A stretch of DNA of 64,000 nt from an uncultured Acinetobacter sp. GTDB lineage: Bacteria; Pseudomonadota; Gammaproteobacteria; Pseudomonadales; Moraxellaceae. This document shows positions 43,794-56,793 of the stretch, piece after piece. Each line of letters begins with the position of its first letter. The first letter of the stretch is position 1. The notes under the pieces are model-generated. The model had not been told where the DNA came from. It made no database searches and saw only the letters and a program-made list of their open reading frames with translations. The stretch is from contig NZ_CANLSL010000015.1 in the NCBI RefSeq assembly GCF_947493735.1, positions 1 through 64,000 of the forward strand. The letters are read 5' to 3'. Position numbers and translations under genes: made by a program.

Positions 43794-44810
43794 ATGGATG
43801 CAAAAAGTGAAGTGATTCTACGCCACAACCATTGGCAGGGTCGTATCTTATTGGTCAATCCACCACAAGATCAGCTTTTTCAATCATTACAAAATGTCGG
43901 TGCGACGCAAATATCAGTATGGACGTGGAATTTCGCAGATCATCACTTTTATAATAATTATCTCGAAAGCACTTTTGATGTTCAGCCAAAAGCAGATGAT
44001 TATGATCAAATCATTATTTTTATCCCCAAAGCTAAGGCTTTACTCGACTATATTTTGGCGCAATGCATTCGCTTACTCGGCATAGGCAAATCAATTTATC
44101 TAGTCGGTGAGAAGAAAGCGGGGATTGAGCGTAGCGCCAAACAACTACAAAGCTTTGGCAAAACCATCAAACTCGATAGCGCACGACACTGCCAATTATG
44201 GCAACTGGTGATTGACAAACTGCCAACTGAAAAAGCAAGTCATTTAGAAACTTGGATTAAGCGTTATCCAATTTCAATAAATGATGAAACTTTGCAAATT
44301 TGCGCCCTACCTGGGGTGTTTAGCCAAGACCATCTTGATGTCGGTACAGCACAACTTTTACCTTATCTTAAACACGTCAAATCAGGCTCAGTCTTAGATT
44401 TCGGCTGTGGTGCAGGCATCATTTCAGCCGTTTTAGCAAAACAAGATTCGTCGAGAAAAATGACTGCTGTCGATATTGATGCTTTTGCACTGTGTTCAAC
44501 CGAGCTCACTTTTGCAGAGAATCAGCTAAGTGAGCAACTCACGACGCTTGCGATTACCGACATTCAAGACATTTCAGATCAATTCGATGTGGTGGTCAGC
44601 AATCCACCTTTTCATCAAGGCATCAAGACCAATTATCAAGCCAGCGAAAATCTGTGTAAATTTGCCAAGCAACGACTTCGTCCTCAAGGTGAATTGTGGA
44701 TCGTTGCCAATCGTTTTTTGAATTACCCTTCCTTGATCGAAGCTCAGTTTGCACAGTGCGTGCAAAAAGCCGACAGTCAAGGATTTAAAGTTTTATATGC
44801 TCAAAGCTAA
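43794..44810 (+). CDS. rsmC: 16S rRNA (guanine-N2) methyltransferase RsmC
   Basis: RsmC methylates N2 of G1207 in 16S rRNA on the 30S subunit. The 338-residue protein has a degenerate N-terminal methyltransferase-like domain (~1-150) and a catalytic C-terminal domain with the SAM motif [15 protein letters not shown] (~199) and the catalytic [13 protein letters not shown] (~263), the family's NPPFH signature. It is followed 75 bp later by an amino acid permease in the same direction. Confidence 0.92.
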   Translation: MDAKSEVILRHNHWQGRILLVNPPQDQLFQSLQNVGATQISVWTWNFADHHFYNNYLESTFDVQPKADDYDQIIIFIPKAKALLDYILAQCIRLLGIGKSIYLVGEKKAGIERSAKQLQSFGKTIKLDSARHCQLWQLVIDKLPTEKASHLETWIKRYPISINDETLQICALPGVFSQDHLDVGTAQLLPYLKHVKSGSVLDFGCGAGIISAVLAKQDSSRKMTAVDIDAFALCSTELTFAENQLSEQLTTLAITDIQDISDQFDVVVSNPPFHQGIKTNYQASENLCKFAKQRLRPQGELWIVANRFLNYPSLIEAQFAQCVQKADSQGFKVLYAQS

Positions 44811-44885
44811 ACTTTGTATGCGACTGCAAAGCATTCATGTAAAAAGGCTTCATGTAAAAAAGCACACATGTAAGATGGACTTCAT

Positions 44886-46370
44886 ATGCAAAATGACCAA
44901 GCAGTAGACACTGCAACACCGCACCTAAAGCGTAAGCTCAGTGCACGCCATCTGAATATGATCGCCATCGGCGGTTCGATCGGTACGGGACTGTTCCTTG
45001 CTTCTGGTGCAACGATTGCTACCGCAGGACCGGGTGGTGCATTAGTCGCTTATGCACTCATTGGGGTGATGATTTACTTCCTGATGACCAGTCTAGGAGA
45101 GCTTGCAACACATTATCCAAGCTCAGGCGCATTTTTTACCTACGGTAGTCGTTATGTTGATCAAGGTTTTGGTTTCGCCCTCGGTTGGAACTACTGGTAC
45201 AACTGGGCGATCACTGTGGCTTTTGAGTTAGTCGCTGTACAGTTCATCATGAAGTTTTGGTTTCCTGAAATCGAAGGCTTCTACTGGAGTGCGCTGTTTT
45301 TAGCGGTGATTTTCGGCATTAATGCACTGACGGTCAAAGGCTTTGGTGAGAGTGAATTTTGGTTCTCTATGATCAAAGTAATCGCCATCATTGTATTTAT
45401 TGCGATCGGTTTATTTACCATTGGCAAAATTATGCTCGATCCCATGCAAAGCATCACGCAGAATTGGGTCACAGGCGATGCGCCTTTTGTCGGCGGTTTG
45501 CAAGCCATGATCGGGATTGCCATGATCGCAGGATTTTCCTTCCAAGGCACGGAAATGGTCGGTGTGGCAGCAGGTGAATCGAAAGAACCGCATAAAACCA
45601 TTCCTCTAGCGATTAAACAGATTTTCTGGCGGATTTTACTGTTCTATATCTTGTGTATTTTCATCATCGGCACATTGGTAGCGTATAACGATCCGATGCT
45701 CCTACATGCCGCAAAAACAGAAAATGTTGCTCTCTCGCCATTCACTTTACTGTACGAGAAAGCAGGTTTTGCCTTTGCAGCCAGTGTCATGAATGCGGTG
45801 ATCTTATCTGCGATTCTCTCTGCGGGTAACTCGGGCATGTATTCATCAACACGTATGCTGTATGACATGGCAAAGCAAGGACGTGCACCGAAAGTTTTTG
45901 CCAAACTGGATCGTCGTGGCGTACCGATGAAAGCACTTTATGCTACGACTGTGGTGGCAGCACTATGCTTCCTCACTACATTTATTGGCGAAGAAGCCGT
46001 GTTTAACTGGTTACTCAACACTTCGGGTATGTGTGGTTTTATCGTTTGGCTAGGGATTGCGGTATCGCATTATCGTTTCCGCAAAGGTTATCTCAAACAA
46101 GGCTATCAACTCAGTGACCTTGTTTATCGTGCCAAATTTTTCCCATTTGCACCGTGGTTTGCTTTTATTCTATGTAGTTTGATTATTCTCGGTCAGAACT
46201 ATCAGGCGGTGATTGGTGGGCATATCGATTGGCTCGGCTTACTCTCGACCTATATCAGTATTCCGTTATTCTTAGTCATTTGGCTGGGCTATAAATGGAA
46301 ATATAAAACCAAGCTGATTCCATACTCGAAGATGGATGTACAACCCTTAAAAATTGACGACAACGCGTAA
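44886..46370 (+). CDS. Amino acid permease (AAT/APC family)
   Basis: This 494-residue protein has 12 predicted membrane segments and the amino acid transporter start RHLNMIAIGGSIGTGLFLASG, followed by PGGALVAYALIGVMIYFLMTSLGE, YPSSGAFFTYG and GFSFQGTEMVGVAAGES. This places it among proton-coupled APC permeases of the LysP/AroP/GabP type. Lysine or another basic or aromatic amino acid is likely, but the substrate cannot be fixed by eye. GATGGACTTCAT precedes the ATG. Confidence 0.88.
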   Translation: MQNDQAVDTATPHLKRKLSARHLNMIAIGGSIGTGLFLASGATIATAGPGGALVAYALIGVMIYFLMTSLGELATHYPSSGAFFTYGSRYVDQGFGFALGWNYWYNWAITVAFELVAVQFIMKFWFPEIEGFYWSALFLAVIFGINALTVKGFGESEFWFSMIKVIAIIVFIAIGLFTIGKIMLDPMQSITQNWVTGDAPFVGGLQAMIGIAMIAGFSFQGTEMVGVAAGESKEPHKTIPLAIKQIFWRILLFYILCIFIIGTLVAYNDPMLLHAAKTENVALSPFTLLYEKAGFAFAASVMNAVILSAILSAGNSGMYSSTRMLYDMAKQGRAPKVFAKLDRRGVPMKALYATTVVAALCFLTTFIGEEAVFNWLLNTSGMCGFIVWLGIAVSHYRFRKGYLKQGYQLSDLVYRAKFFPFAPWFAFILCSLIILGQNYQAVIGGHIDWLGLLSTYISIPLFLVIWLGYKWKYKTKLIPYSKMDVQPLKIDDNA

Positions 46371-46385
46371 TCATCACTCTCGCAC

Positions 46386-46435
46386 AAATGCCATGACCAA
46401 ATAAGTAATCTCATTACTCAAATCTCATGGCATTT
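46386..46435. terminator. Inverted repeat between convergent genes, possible terminator
   Basis: AAATGCCATGA (46386-46396) and TCATGGCATTT (46425-46435) are perfect reverse complements of 11 bp, with a smaller GTAAT/ATTAC hairpin inside. It sits between the convergent permease and MHYT genes, where a bidirectional terminator is expected, but there is no strong T run. Confidence 0.45.
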
Positions 46436-46445
46436 GAGTGTTTAA

Positions 46446-48515
46446 TTAAACTTTCTGCAAATCAAACTTCGAATGCGCTAAGTCTTCAATCGGCATTGGC
46501 TTGGCAAAATAGTAACCTTGCAACTGATGACAGCCCAGTCGAATCAATATTTCAGCCTGCTCCTTCGTTTCAACACCTTCAGCCGTGACGATCAACCCGA
46601 GCTGTGAAGCAAGATTGATAATACTTGCAAGGATAATTTCGTCTTTTTTATTTTCACCATCAAGATGACTGACAAAGACTTTATCAATTTTCAACTCATC
46701 GATCGGCAAATCTTTGAGATATGAAAAGCTCGAATAACCCGTACCAAAGTCATCAATTGCAATCTGCAAACCAATCTGTCTGAGTCGCTCAAATTTTTGT
46801 ACGGACAGCTTCACATTGCGCATGGCGGTGGTTTCAGTCACTTCAATGATGAGATACTTGGCATTGATTTGGTATTTTTCTAATAACTCATCCAATACTT
46901 CGAACAACTCATCATGCTCAAACTGCGATGCAGAAAAATTTATCGCAATCGGTACTAACGGAAAGTCTGATGTCTGCCAAAGTTGAATTTGCTTACAAGC
47001 TTGCTCAAGTACCCAATGGCCAATGGACACAATCAGACCCGACTTCTCCGCAAGATCAATAAACTGATATGGTATCAGTAATCCAAGCTTGGGATGTTGC
47101 CAACGGATTAACGCTTCCACGCCACAGCATTGCAAATTGGCGTTGTATTTTGGCTGATAATGTAAAACCAATTGATCATGTATGATTGCAGTCGTCAGAT
47201 CATTGATGAGATTATATTCTTGGCGTACACGCTGTGCTTCCAAGTTTTCATCAAAATAGTAAAATCCATTACCACCCCGCGCCTTGGCTTGCAGCATCGC
47301 AAGATCGGAATTCATCACCAGTTCTTTAAAACTATTGCCGTGCTCAGGAAACATCGCAACCCCGACACTTGCAGACAGTGCAATGGTTTGATCACCAATC
47401 CGATAGTTGCGCTTAATCTTAGCATTGACCTGTTTGGCTAAAGCTTTGGCTTCCTCACCCGTCGCATTGGACACCATCATCACCAACTCATCACGACCAA
47501 AGCGTGCCAACCTGACATTACGCCACAAGGTTTGCTTCACCCGTTTTACCACCTCGATAAAGAGCTGATCCGCCATTTTGTGCCCATAGAATTCATTGAT
47601 CATCCGAAACCGATCGAGATCAATATACAAAAAGGCAAGTTGCTGATTATCAGCACGATGTTGCTGCAATATTTCACCGATATAATCTTCAACAAACAAT
47701 CGATTTGGCAATTGCGTCAATTGATCGTGGGTATTTAAATTCACAATCTCAACAGTCAGACGATCTACATCTTGTTTCTTGAGCGCAATTTGTTTTTCAA
47801 ACAATGAAAAGCTTGCACCGACAATAATCACCAAAACCAATAAAAATAGCATTCCCAAGACGAAATAAGCATGATTGGATTGAAATAATTCATACTGCTC
47901 CACCTGATCGACACTAACAAAATACACACTTGCCATGCCTGTGTAATGCATTGCCGCAATACTCAAACCCATCATCACTGCGACAAACAAACGTGGCGAA
48001 TAATGATAAGACTCAGCCGACCGAAACCGATACGCCAAATAGAAAGTCACACCCGACCCAAGAATAGCGATCACCACCGAAAGAAGTACGATCAACGGTT
48101 GATACAACATCGCATGATGCGGAAAAATTAATCTAGCCATCCCCGTATAATGCATCGCTGAAATACCCAATCCCATAAATACTGAGCTTAGAATAATTCG
48201 AGAGACAGGCAAGCTTGTCCTTGTGTTGAGCCATAAAGCAAAAATCGACACAAACGCCGCAATCAAATACGACAGACTTGTATACAGCAGGTCGAATCGG
48301 TAACCATGAGGTAGATGACAGGCAAGCATACCAATAAAGTGCATCGACCAAACTGCCAAACCAAAAATCATGCCTGTGGCGATATTGATTGGCAAGGCGA
48401 GATGCGTATTTTTTTTATAATATGATAAATTTTCAACGCTAAAAGCAGCAAAGCTTACCCCGATCGCCACCGCAATCGATAATAAAACCAGCCAGACGTT
48501 ATATTCAGCATGCAT
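46446..48515 (-). CDS. MHYT-GGDEF-EAL cyclic-di-GMP signalling protein
   Basis: The 689-residue protein starts with a seven-segment MHYT sensor (three motif repeats: SMHFIGM, AMHYTGM, AMHYTGM), thought to bind a gas or copper in the membrane. A GGDEF domain (~265-430) follows with the degenerate signature FGRDELVMM instead of GGDEF, so cyclase activity is doubtful. The C-terminal EAL domain (~440-689) keeps EALIRWQHP, the ITVTE-type VTETTA segment, DDFGTGYSSFSYL and AEGVET, all consistent with an active phosphodiesterase. It probably lowers c-di-GMP in response to its membrane signal. Confidence 0.92.
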   Translation of the reverse strand: MHAEYNVWLVLLSIAVAIGVSFAAFSVENLSYYKKNTHLALPINIATGMIFGLAVWSMHFIGMLACHLPHGYRFDLLYTSLSYLIAAFVSIFALWLNTRTSLPVSRIILSSVFMGLGISAMHYTGMARLIFPHHAMLYQPLIVLLSVVIAILGSGVTFYLAYRFRSAESYHYSPRLFVAVMMGLSIAAMHYTGMASVYFVSVDQVEQYELFQSNHAYFVLGMLFLLVLVIIVGASFSLFEKQIALKKQDVDRLTVEIVNLNTHDQLTQLPNRLFVEDYIGEILQQHRADNQQLAFLYIDLDRFRMINEFYGHKMADQLFIEVVKRVKQTLWRNVRLARFGRDELVMMVSNATGEEAKALAKQVNAKIKRNYRIGDQTIALSASVGVAMFPEHGNSFKELVMNSDLAMLQAKARGGNGFYYFDENLEAQRVRQEYNLINDLTTAIIHDQLVLHYQPKYNANLQCCGVEALIRWQHPKLGLLIPYQFIDLAEKSGLIVSIGHWVLEQACKQIQLWQTSDFPLVPIAINFSASQFEHDELFEVLDELLEKYQINAKYLIIEVTETTAMRNVKLSVQKFERLRQIGLQIAIDDFGTGYSSFSYLKDLPIDELKIDKVFVSHLDGENKKDEIILASIINLASQLGLIVTAEGVETKEQAEILIRLGCHQLQGYYFAKPMPIEDLAHSKFDLQKV

Positions 48516-48670
48516 GATGCATTGCTCACACTTTTATTTTAAAACCACTATTGTTTTGCGTTATAGCATGATAATTCGACTTACTCTAGCGCAGTCATCA
48601 TTTTTTCTGACTTTTTAGACTTCAGTTTACAAATTTAGGGCAATTTGATTGCTTTATCGCACACAGCGCT

Positions 48671-48697
48671 AAAAAAGCCCTTGTAAAAACAAGGGCT
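48671..48697 (-). terminator. Rho-independent terminator after ilvC
   Basis: The 9-bp stem AGCCCTTGT/ACAAGGGCT (48676-48697, loop AAAA) is followed by a T run on the minus strand. It lies beyond both extra ilvC tail copies, about 215 bp past the ilvC stop. Confidence 0.85.
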
Positions 48698-48718
48698 CTT
48701 GAAAGAGTAAACTAAAAC

Positions 48719-48765
48719 TTAGTTCTTTTCTTTGTCTACGATTTTGTTTGCTTGAATCCAAGGCA
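48719..48765 (-). repeat. Extra copy A of the ilvC 3' end
   Basis: The 47 bp repeat the end of ilvC with silent changes (GAC for GAT). On the minus strand it encodes [14 protein letters not shown] and the same stop. The sequence upstream of it is unrelated to ilvC. Confidence 0.88.
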
Positions 48766-48819
48766 CGAAAAAAAAGGGAAAGCCATGCTTGCCCATTTTT
48801 TAAGGCACGTAACGCACCC

Positions 48820-48866
48820 TTAGTTCTTTTCTTTGTCTACGATCTTGTTCGCTTGAATCCAAGGCA
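48820..48866 (-). repeat. Extra copy B of the ilvC 3' end
   Basis: A second 47-bp copy encoding [14 protein letters not shown] and a stop on the minus strand, with further silent changes (GCG, AAC-AAG and GAC codons). It lies 101 bp from copy A and 93 bp from the real ilvC end at 48913. Confidence 0.88.
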
Positions 48867-48912
48867 TGAGCTTATCCAAAGCACTGCTTTGGACAAGTGC
48901 AAGGCTCGCAAC

Positions 48913-49941
<1,029 letters not shown>

Positions 49942-49950
49942 TTAAAACTT

Positions 49951-50075
49951 TGAATCCCCCTAAATCCCCGTTTTCAAGGAGGACTTTACACGAATTCAAT
50001 ACTTTGTATGATTCGTGTTGTCCCTCCCTTTATTCAGGGGATGAGGAGCGGTTATAGCTCCGCAAGGGGGGTTAA
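49951..50075. repeat. Dispersed-type intergenic repeat between ilvN and ilvC
   Basis: The segment starts TGAATCCCCCTAAATCCCC and ends GCAAGGGGGGTTAA, giving short inverted C/G-run ends. It contains two internal hairpins: ACACGAAT...ATTCGTGT (49988-50019 area) and GGAGCGG...GCTCCGC. The G-run-flanked, palindrome-rich form is typical of short repeats scattered between genes in such genomes. Whether other copies exist cannot be seen here. Confidence 0.5.
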
Positions 50076-50078
50076 ATA

Positions 50079-50570
50079 TTAAATACTTAAAACTTTTTCA
50101 CCACGTGCAATACCTGAAACGCCTGAACGCACCACTTCTAAAATCGTATTTTCAGACAATGCGTCGATAAAGCCATCCAGCTTATCTGTCGCACCTGCGA
50201 TTTGGATGACATAGGTATTCGGTGTCACATCAACGATTTGCGCACGGAAGATATCCGCTGTACGTTTGATCTCGGCACGGGATGCACCAAGCGCACGCAC
50301 TTTGATCAACATCAATTCACGCTCGATATGCGCACCATCGGATAAATCAACTACTTTGACCACTTCAACCAATTTATTCAATTGCTTGGTGATTTGCTCA
50401 ATCTTGTGTTCATTACCATAGGTCGTCAAAGTTAGACGAGATAAGGTTTCATCATCAGTCGGCGCAACATTTAATGTTTCGATGTTATAACCACGTTGAC
50501 TAAATAAACCGACGAGACGTGATAGCGCACCTGCTTCATTTTCAATGAGTACAGAAATAATATGTCGCAT
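50079..50570 (-). CDS. ilvN: Acetolactate synthase small (regulatory) subunit
   Basis: This ACT-domain subunit binds valine and stimulates and feedback-inhibits the large subunit. The protein (163 residues) starts [33 protein letters not shown], the ACT domain with the Asn/Gly effector-binding residues, and ends with the ~85-residue C-terminal domain (ELMLIKVRA to SGIARGEK). The ATG at 50570 overlaps the ilvI stop by one base (TAATG) and has GGGGAG upstream, so translation is coupled. The gene is often called ilvH. Confidence 0.95.
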   Translation of the reverse strand: MRHIISVLIENEAGALSRLVGLFSQRGYNIETLNVAPTDDETLSRLTLTTYGNEHKIEQITKQLNKLVEVVKVVDLSDGAHIERELMLIKVRALGASRAEIKRTADIFRAQIVDVTPNTYVIQIAGATDKLDGFIDALSENTILEVVRSGVSGIARGEKVLSI

Positions 50571-52294
50571 TAGGTACGCTCCCCTTTTGATAACCACATA
50601 TCACGCATCGACTGACCTGCAACCAACATTGGATAAACGTGCTCTGAACGATCGACCATGACATTGATAAATACACACTTATCATTGATCGCCATCGCTT
50701 CTTCTAGCTTCGCTTCAAGCTCATCCGCATGGTCAATTTGAATACCGACATGACCATATGCTTCCATCAGCTTTGGAAAATCTGGCAATGAATCCACATA
50801 CGAGCTTGAGTGACGACCTTCGTAGTTCATATCTTGCCACTGCTTCACCATACCTAATGCACGGTTATTCAAGCATAAGATTTTGACATTCATACCATAT
50901 TGCTTACAGGTCGATAGCTCTTGGATACACATCTGAATCGACGCTTCACCTGTCACACAAACCACTTGCTTCTCTGGGAAAGCCAATTTTGAAGCCATCG
51001 CATATGGTAGACCTACGCCCATCGTACCTAGACCACCTGAGTTGATCCATTGACGTGGATGCTTGTACTTGTAATACAAGGCAGCAAACATTTGGTGCTG
51101 ACCCACATCTGAGGTAATGATCGCATCACCGTGAGTGACTTTATATAATGCTTCAACCACTTGCTGTGGTTTCATGCTGTTGTCTGTTGGTACTTGATAA
51201 CGAAGACCATGAACCTGACGCCAGCCATCAATCTGCTTCCACCACTCTGCAATCACTTCAGGATTTGGCTTCGACACATTGAGCTGTTTCATTTGTGCCA
51301 ACATTTCTTGAAGCACAGGCTCAACTGCACCAACGATTGGAATCTGCGCAGTAATGGTTTTTGAAATCGTTGCAGGATCAACATCAATATGAATGACACG
51401 TGCATTCGGACAGAATTTTGCAGGATTATTAGTCACACGGTCATCAAAACGTGCGCCAATGGCAAAAATCACATCGGCATTGTGCATCGCCATGTTTGCT
51501 TCATAGCAACCATGCATGCCCAGCATACCAACAAACTGCGGATCGTCACCTGGGAAACCACCAAGACCCATCAAGGTATTGGTCACTGGGAAATTCAAAA
51601 TGTGTGCAATTTCTGTCAATAACGCAGACGCATTACCTTGTACCACACCACCACCTGTATAGATCACAGGGCGTTTTGCAGTGAGTAATTCATCAATCGC
51701 TTTACGAATCTGACCTGAGTGACCACGTGTTGGTGGTTGATACGAACGCATCTTCACTTTTTCAGGATATTCGTAAGCAAATTTTTCAGCAGGATTGGTC
51801 GCATCTTTTGGAATATCTACAACGACTGGACCTGGACGACCAGACGCAGCGATATAAAATGCTTTTTTGATAATGGCAGGAATTTCACTGGCATGACGCA
51901 CTTGGAAACTATGCTTCACGATCGGACGAGAGATACCAACCATGTCGGTTTCTTGGAACGCGTCTTCACCGATCAAGTGAGTTGCCACCTGACCAGATAA
52001 AATCACCATTGGAATCGAATCCATATAGGCAGTCGCAATCGGAGTGACTGTATTTGTTGCACCAGGACCACTTGTGACGAGGACGACACCTGTTTTCCCT
52101 GTGACACGAGAGTACGCATCGGCCATATGCCCTGCTGCTTGCTCGTGACGCACGAGATAGTGCTCAATCTTGTCCTGCTGAAAAAGCGCATCATAAATAT
52201 GTAAAACTGCGCCGCCCGGATAACCAAAAACGTGTTCAACACCTTCGTCCGCCAAAGCGCGAACAAGCATCTCACCACCTGATAAAAGTTCCAA
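50570..52294 (-). CDS. ilvI: Acetolactate synthase large (catalytic) subunit
   Basis: This thiamine-diphosphate, FAD and Mg2+ enzyme condenses pyruvate with pyruvate or 2-ketobutyrate, the first common step of branched-chain amino acid synthesis. The ~574-residue protein has [14 protein letters not shown], the catalytic Glu in [15 protein letters not shown] (~47), the [13 protein letters not shown] block and the ThDP site [18 protein letters not shown]...LNN. The TTG at 52294 (MELLSGGEM) is chosen because AGGG lies eight bases upstream and related proteins start there; a GTG at 52303 is the alternative. It heads ilvI-ilvN-ilvC and has a long 5' leader. Confidence 0.93.
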   Translation of the reverse strand: MELLSGGEMLVRALADEGVEHVFGYPGGAVLHIYDALFQQDKIEHYLVRHEQAAGHMADAYSRVTGKTGVVLVTSGPGATNTVTPIATAYMDSIPMVILSGQVATHLIGEDAFQETDMVGISRPIVKHSFQVRHASEIPAIIKKAFYIAASGRPGPVVVDIPKDATNPAEKFAYEYPEKVKMRSYQPPTRGHSGQIRKAIDELLTAKRPVIYTGGGVVQGNASALLTEIAHILNFPVTNTLMGLGGFPGDDPQFVGMLGMHGCYEANMAMHNADVIFAIGARFDDRVTNNPAKFCPNARVIHIDVDPATISKTITAQIPIVGAVEPVLQEMLAQMKQLNVSKPNPEVIAEWWKQIDGWRQVHGLRYQVPTDNSMKPQQVVEALYKVTHGDAIITSDVGQHQMFAALYYKYKHPRQWINSGGLGTMGVGLPYAMASKLAFPEKQVVCVTGEASIQMCIQELSTCKQYGMNVKILCLNNRALGMVKQWQDMNYEGRHSSSYVDSLPDFPKLMEAYGHVGIQIDHADELEAKLEEAMAINDKCVFINVMVDRSEHVYPMLVAGQSMRDMWLSKGERT

Positions 52295-52399
52295 CGTATT
52301 CACCCTAGACTTTCTGGATGCAGTGCTTACGTACTTAGATATTCGAGAAACTTCTCATCCCAAAAATACGTGCATCGACTACATCAAATTTAAAAAAAC

Positions 52400-52633
52400 A
52401 AATATTCATAAAATATTCGGGCGACATAAAATTGTCGCCTGATAAGGGATTAGCTTAACCGTGATGTAAAAATACACATTGCATGGACTACTTTTCCAAC
52501 AATGACAGGATCGCTTCGGGTGGAAGAAGATCGAGTTCGACGCCCTGCTCGTCTAGAGTTTCAGAGGCTTATCACGGCTATGATATGGATTCGAAGGGTG
52601 ATCGAATAAATATACATAAACTAAAGCGAGCAT
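52400..52633 (-). promoter_or_regulatory. Candidate ilv leader / attenuator region
   Basis: Upstream of ilvI the minus strand holds a short frame (52633-52553) followed by a Leu-rich second frame. CCGTGAT near 52582 can pair with ATCACGG near 52458. Next come a strong hairpin GGCGACA/TGTCGCC (52439-52420), an AATATT/AATATT hairpin and a T7 run (around 52392). The order of short frame, alternative pairing, hairpin and T run is that of amino acid attenuators. Function is inferred only. Confidence 0.45.
52553..52633 (-). CDS. Possible 26-residue ilv leader peptide
   Basis: ATG at 52633 opens MLALVYVYLFDHPSNPYHSR and ends DKPLKL with TAG at 52555-52553. It carries several Leu and Val codons, but they are not clustered as in classical leaders. 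A one-base shift near 52569 would extend it as ASETLDEQGVELDLLPPEAI and then LSLLEK (stop at 52488), so it may be a 48-residue small protein with a frameshift. There is no clear ribosome binding site. Confidence 0.3.
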   Translation of the reverse strand: MLALVYVYLFDHPSNPYHSRDKPLKL

Positions 52634-52878
52634 TTTTGATGCTATTGCCCTGAAAGTCAAGTTTTCTATGTGTTTTATTCAAAGCTTTTTTCAAAAATGT
52701 GCTTCCTCTATCAAGAACATCATTTCGTCGTCAAAATAATCTTTCTAGCGCATAGATTCTGTGATGAGTTGATTTGCATTTTGGTTAATTTTTCACACAA
52801 ATATGCTATTTAGATTTAAGATAAGAAAAATATCTGTCCTCTTATATTGTCAATAATAGACAGCGCATGGAGCTCAAA

Positions 52879-53361
52879 ATGTTCTTAAATACAAAATTGA
52901 TTGATAAAAAACACATGAATATCAAGATGAAAATAAGCCTAATCCTACTTGCAACAACTCTTGCAAGTACCGCACCGCAAATCGCTCAGGCGCAAAAATT
53001 TTATAAGTGGGTCGATGCTAGTGGCTCAACACACTACACCACAACACCACCTCCCAAAAATGCAAAAAAATTAGGCAACATTAATACCTACAATGATACG
53101 CCGAGTGGTCGCAATCACATGCCACCACCGCAAACAAATAACGCACAAGAAAACACTCAAGTTGCGAATAATGCGAATCAAACTACAAAAGAAGCCGAAG
53201 CAGCCGCTGATGCCGCTGCGAATCAAACCCTACCAAAAGTACCACCGTCCAGCAATAGTGCGCCATCACAATCAAATGAGCGCATCACCTTACCTCAAGT
53301 TGGTGAAGATCCTACACGCGGGCAAGAACAAATCTTAAATTCGGGTCGCAACTTGCTATAA
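52879..53361 (+). CDS. DUF4124 domain-containing secreted protein
   Basis: The ~160-residue protein has a signal peptide (hydrophobic ISLILLATTLAS, predicted cleavage after AQA at ~39) and a DUF4124 domain: KFYKWVDASGSTHYTTTPPP (~41-60). A long Asn/Gln/Ala-rich linker follows, ending ERITLPQVGEDPTRG. DUF4124 proteins are periplasmic or envelope proteins of unknown role. The ATG at 52879 is chosen for the GGAG six bases upstream; ATGs at 52867, 52915 and 52927 are in the same frame. A terminator follows. Confidence 0.8.
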   Translation: MFLNTKLIDKKHMNIKMKISLILLATTLASTAPQIAQAQKFYKWVDASGSTHYTTTPPPKNAKKLGNINTYNDTPSGRNHMPPPQTNNAQENTQVANNANQTTKEAEAAADAAANQTLPKVPPSSNSAPSQSNERITLPQVGEDPTRGQEQILNSGRNLL

Positions 53362-53395
53362 ATTGCCTCACAAATGCCATCAAAGCACCGAAATT

Positions 53396-53430
53396 GCGCA
53401 AATCAATCCACGAAATTTGCGCTTTTTTTT
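53396..53430 (+). terminator. Rho-independent terminator
   Basis: GCGCAAAT (53396-53403) pairs with ATTTGCGC (53415-53422) and is followed by T8. It ends the DUF4124 gene before leuS. Confidence 0.88.
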
Positions 53431-53504
53431 TCAATTTGCGCTATGCTGTGCATCATTAATTTTCCTTATTTTACCGCTCAGCGAATTTAGAGTTTTTGAG
53501 TTAA

Positions 53505-56147
<2,643 letters not shown>

Positions 56148-56239
56148 ACGGCTATTTAAAGCTGTGGTTTAAATCAAGTCGTACATGTTATATAAGCTAA
56201 CGATTTGAACGATCATTTTATGAATGAAAGGAAAAAATA

Positions 56240-56764
56240 ATGCACTTGATTCGACGTTTTGCAATCATTGTTCTAAGCTTAGGATTAAGTGCGAGTTTTG
56301 TTGGCTGTGGTTTTCAACTCCGTGGCGCACAGATTAAAGCCCTACCGACGCAATACCACTCGGTACAATTGGCATTGCCTGAAAATGCACAAGATTTGGA
56401 AAAACCATTAAAAGTTTATCTCAGTAATCTTGGTGCTCAGATCAACCAAACAAATGCTTTGACTCGCCTCAAGGTGACCGATTACGAACTCAAGCGTCGT
56501 CAATTCCGCGGCAAACTCACCGAAGCTCAACTGCATATGTCGGCAACTTTTCAAATCGAAAATATGCAAGGCGAACCCCTGACTGCACCTCGCACCGTGA
56601 TCTCACAGCGCACCTATCAATATGATATTGCGACCGTCAACACCGAGCGTCAAGAAGAGCAATTCTTTATCAAAGTCATGAACGAAGATATCGCTCAACA
56701 GATCATCCATCAGTTGCACACCAATCGCTTACCGACAGCTGTGCTTGATCAAGCCCCTGAATAA
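56240..56764 (+). CDS. lptE: LPS-assembly lipoprotein LptE
   Basis: LptE plugs the LptD barrel and helps insert LPS/LOS into the outer leaflet. The 174-residue protein has a basic N-terminus, a hydrophobic core and the lipobox SFVGC (Cys at ~28), followed by GFQLRGA, the family's first strand. It retains the overall length and the late helix (NEDIAQQIIHQL). GAAAGGAAAAAATA precedes the ATG. It lies between leuS and holA, as in E. coli. Confidence 0.92.
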   Translation: MHLIRRFAIIVLSLGLSASFVGCGFQLRGAQIKALPTQYHSVQLALPENAQDLEKPLKVYLSNLGAQINQTNALTRLKVTDYELKRRQFRGKLTEAQLHMSATFQIENMQGEPLTAPRTVISQRTYQYDIATVNTERQEEQFFIKVMNEDIAQQIIHQLHTNRLPTAVLDQAPE

Positions 56765-56793
56765 TTCGTTCATTTAATTTCGACTTTGCCTAG

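Noticed and set aside
52553-52633. A classical ilv leader peptide rich in Ile, Leu and Val codons
   Set aside because: The frame has only scattered Leu and Val codons and no clear ribosome binding site, so it is kept only as a low-confidence feature.
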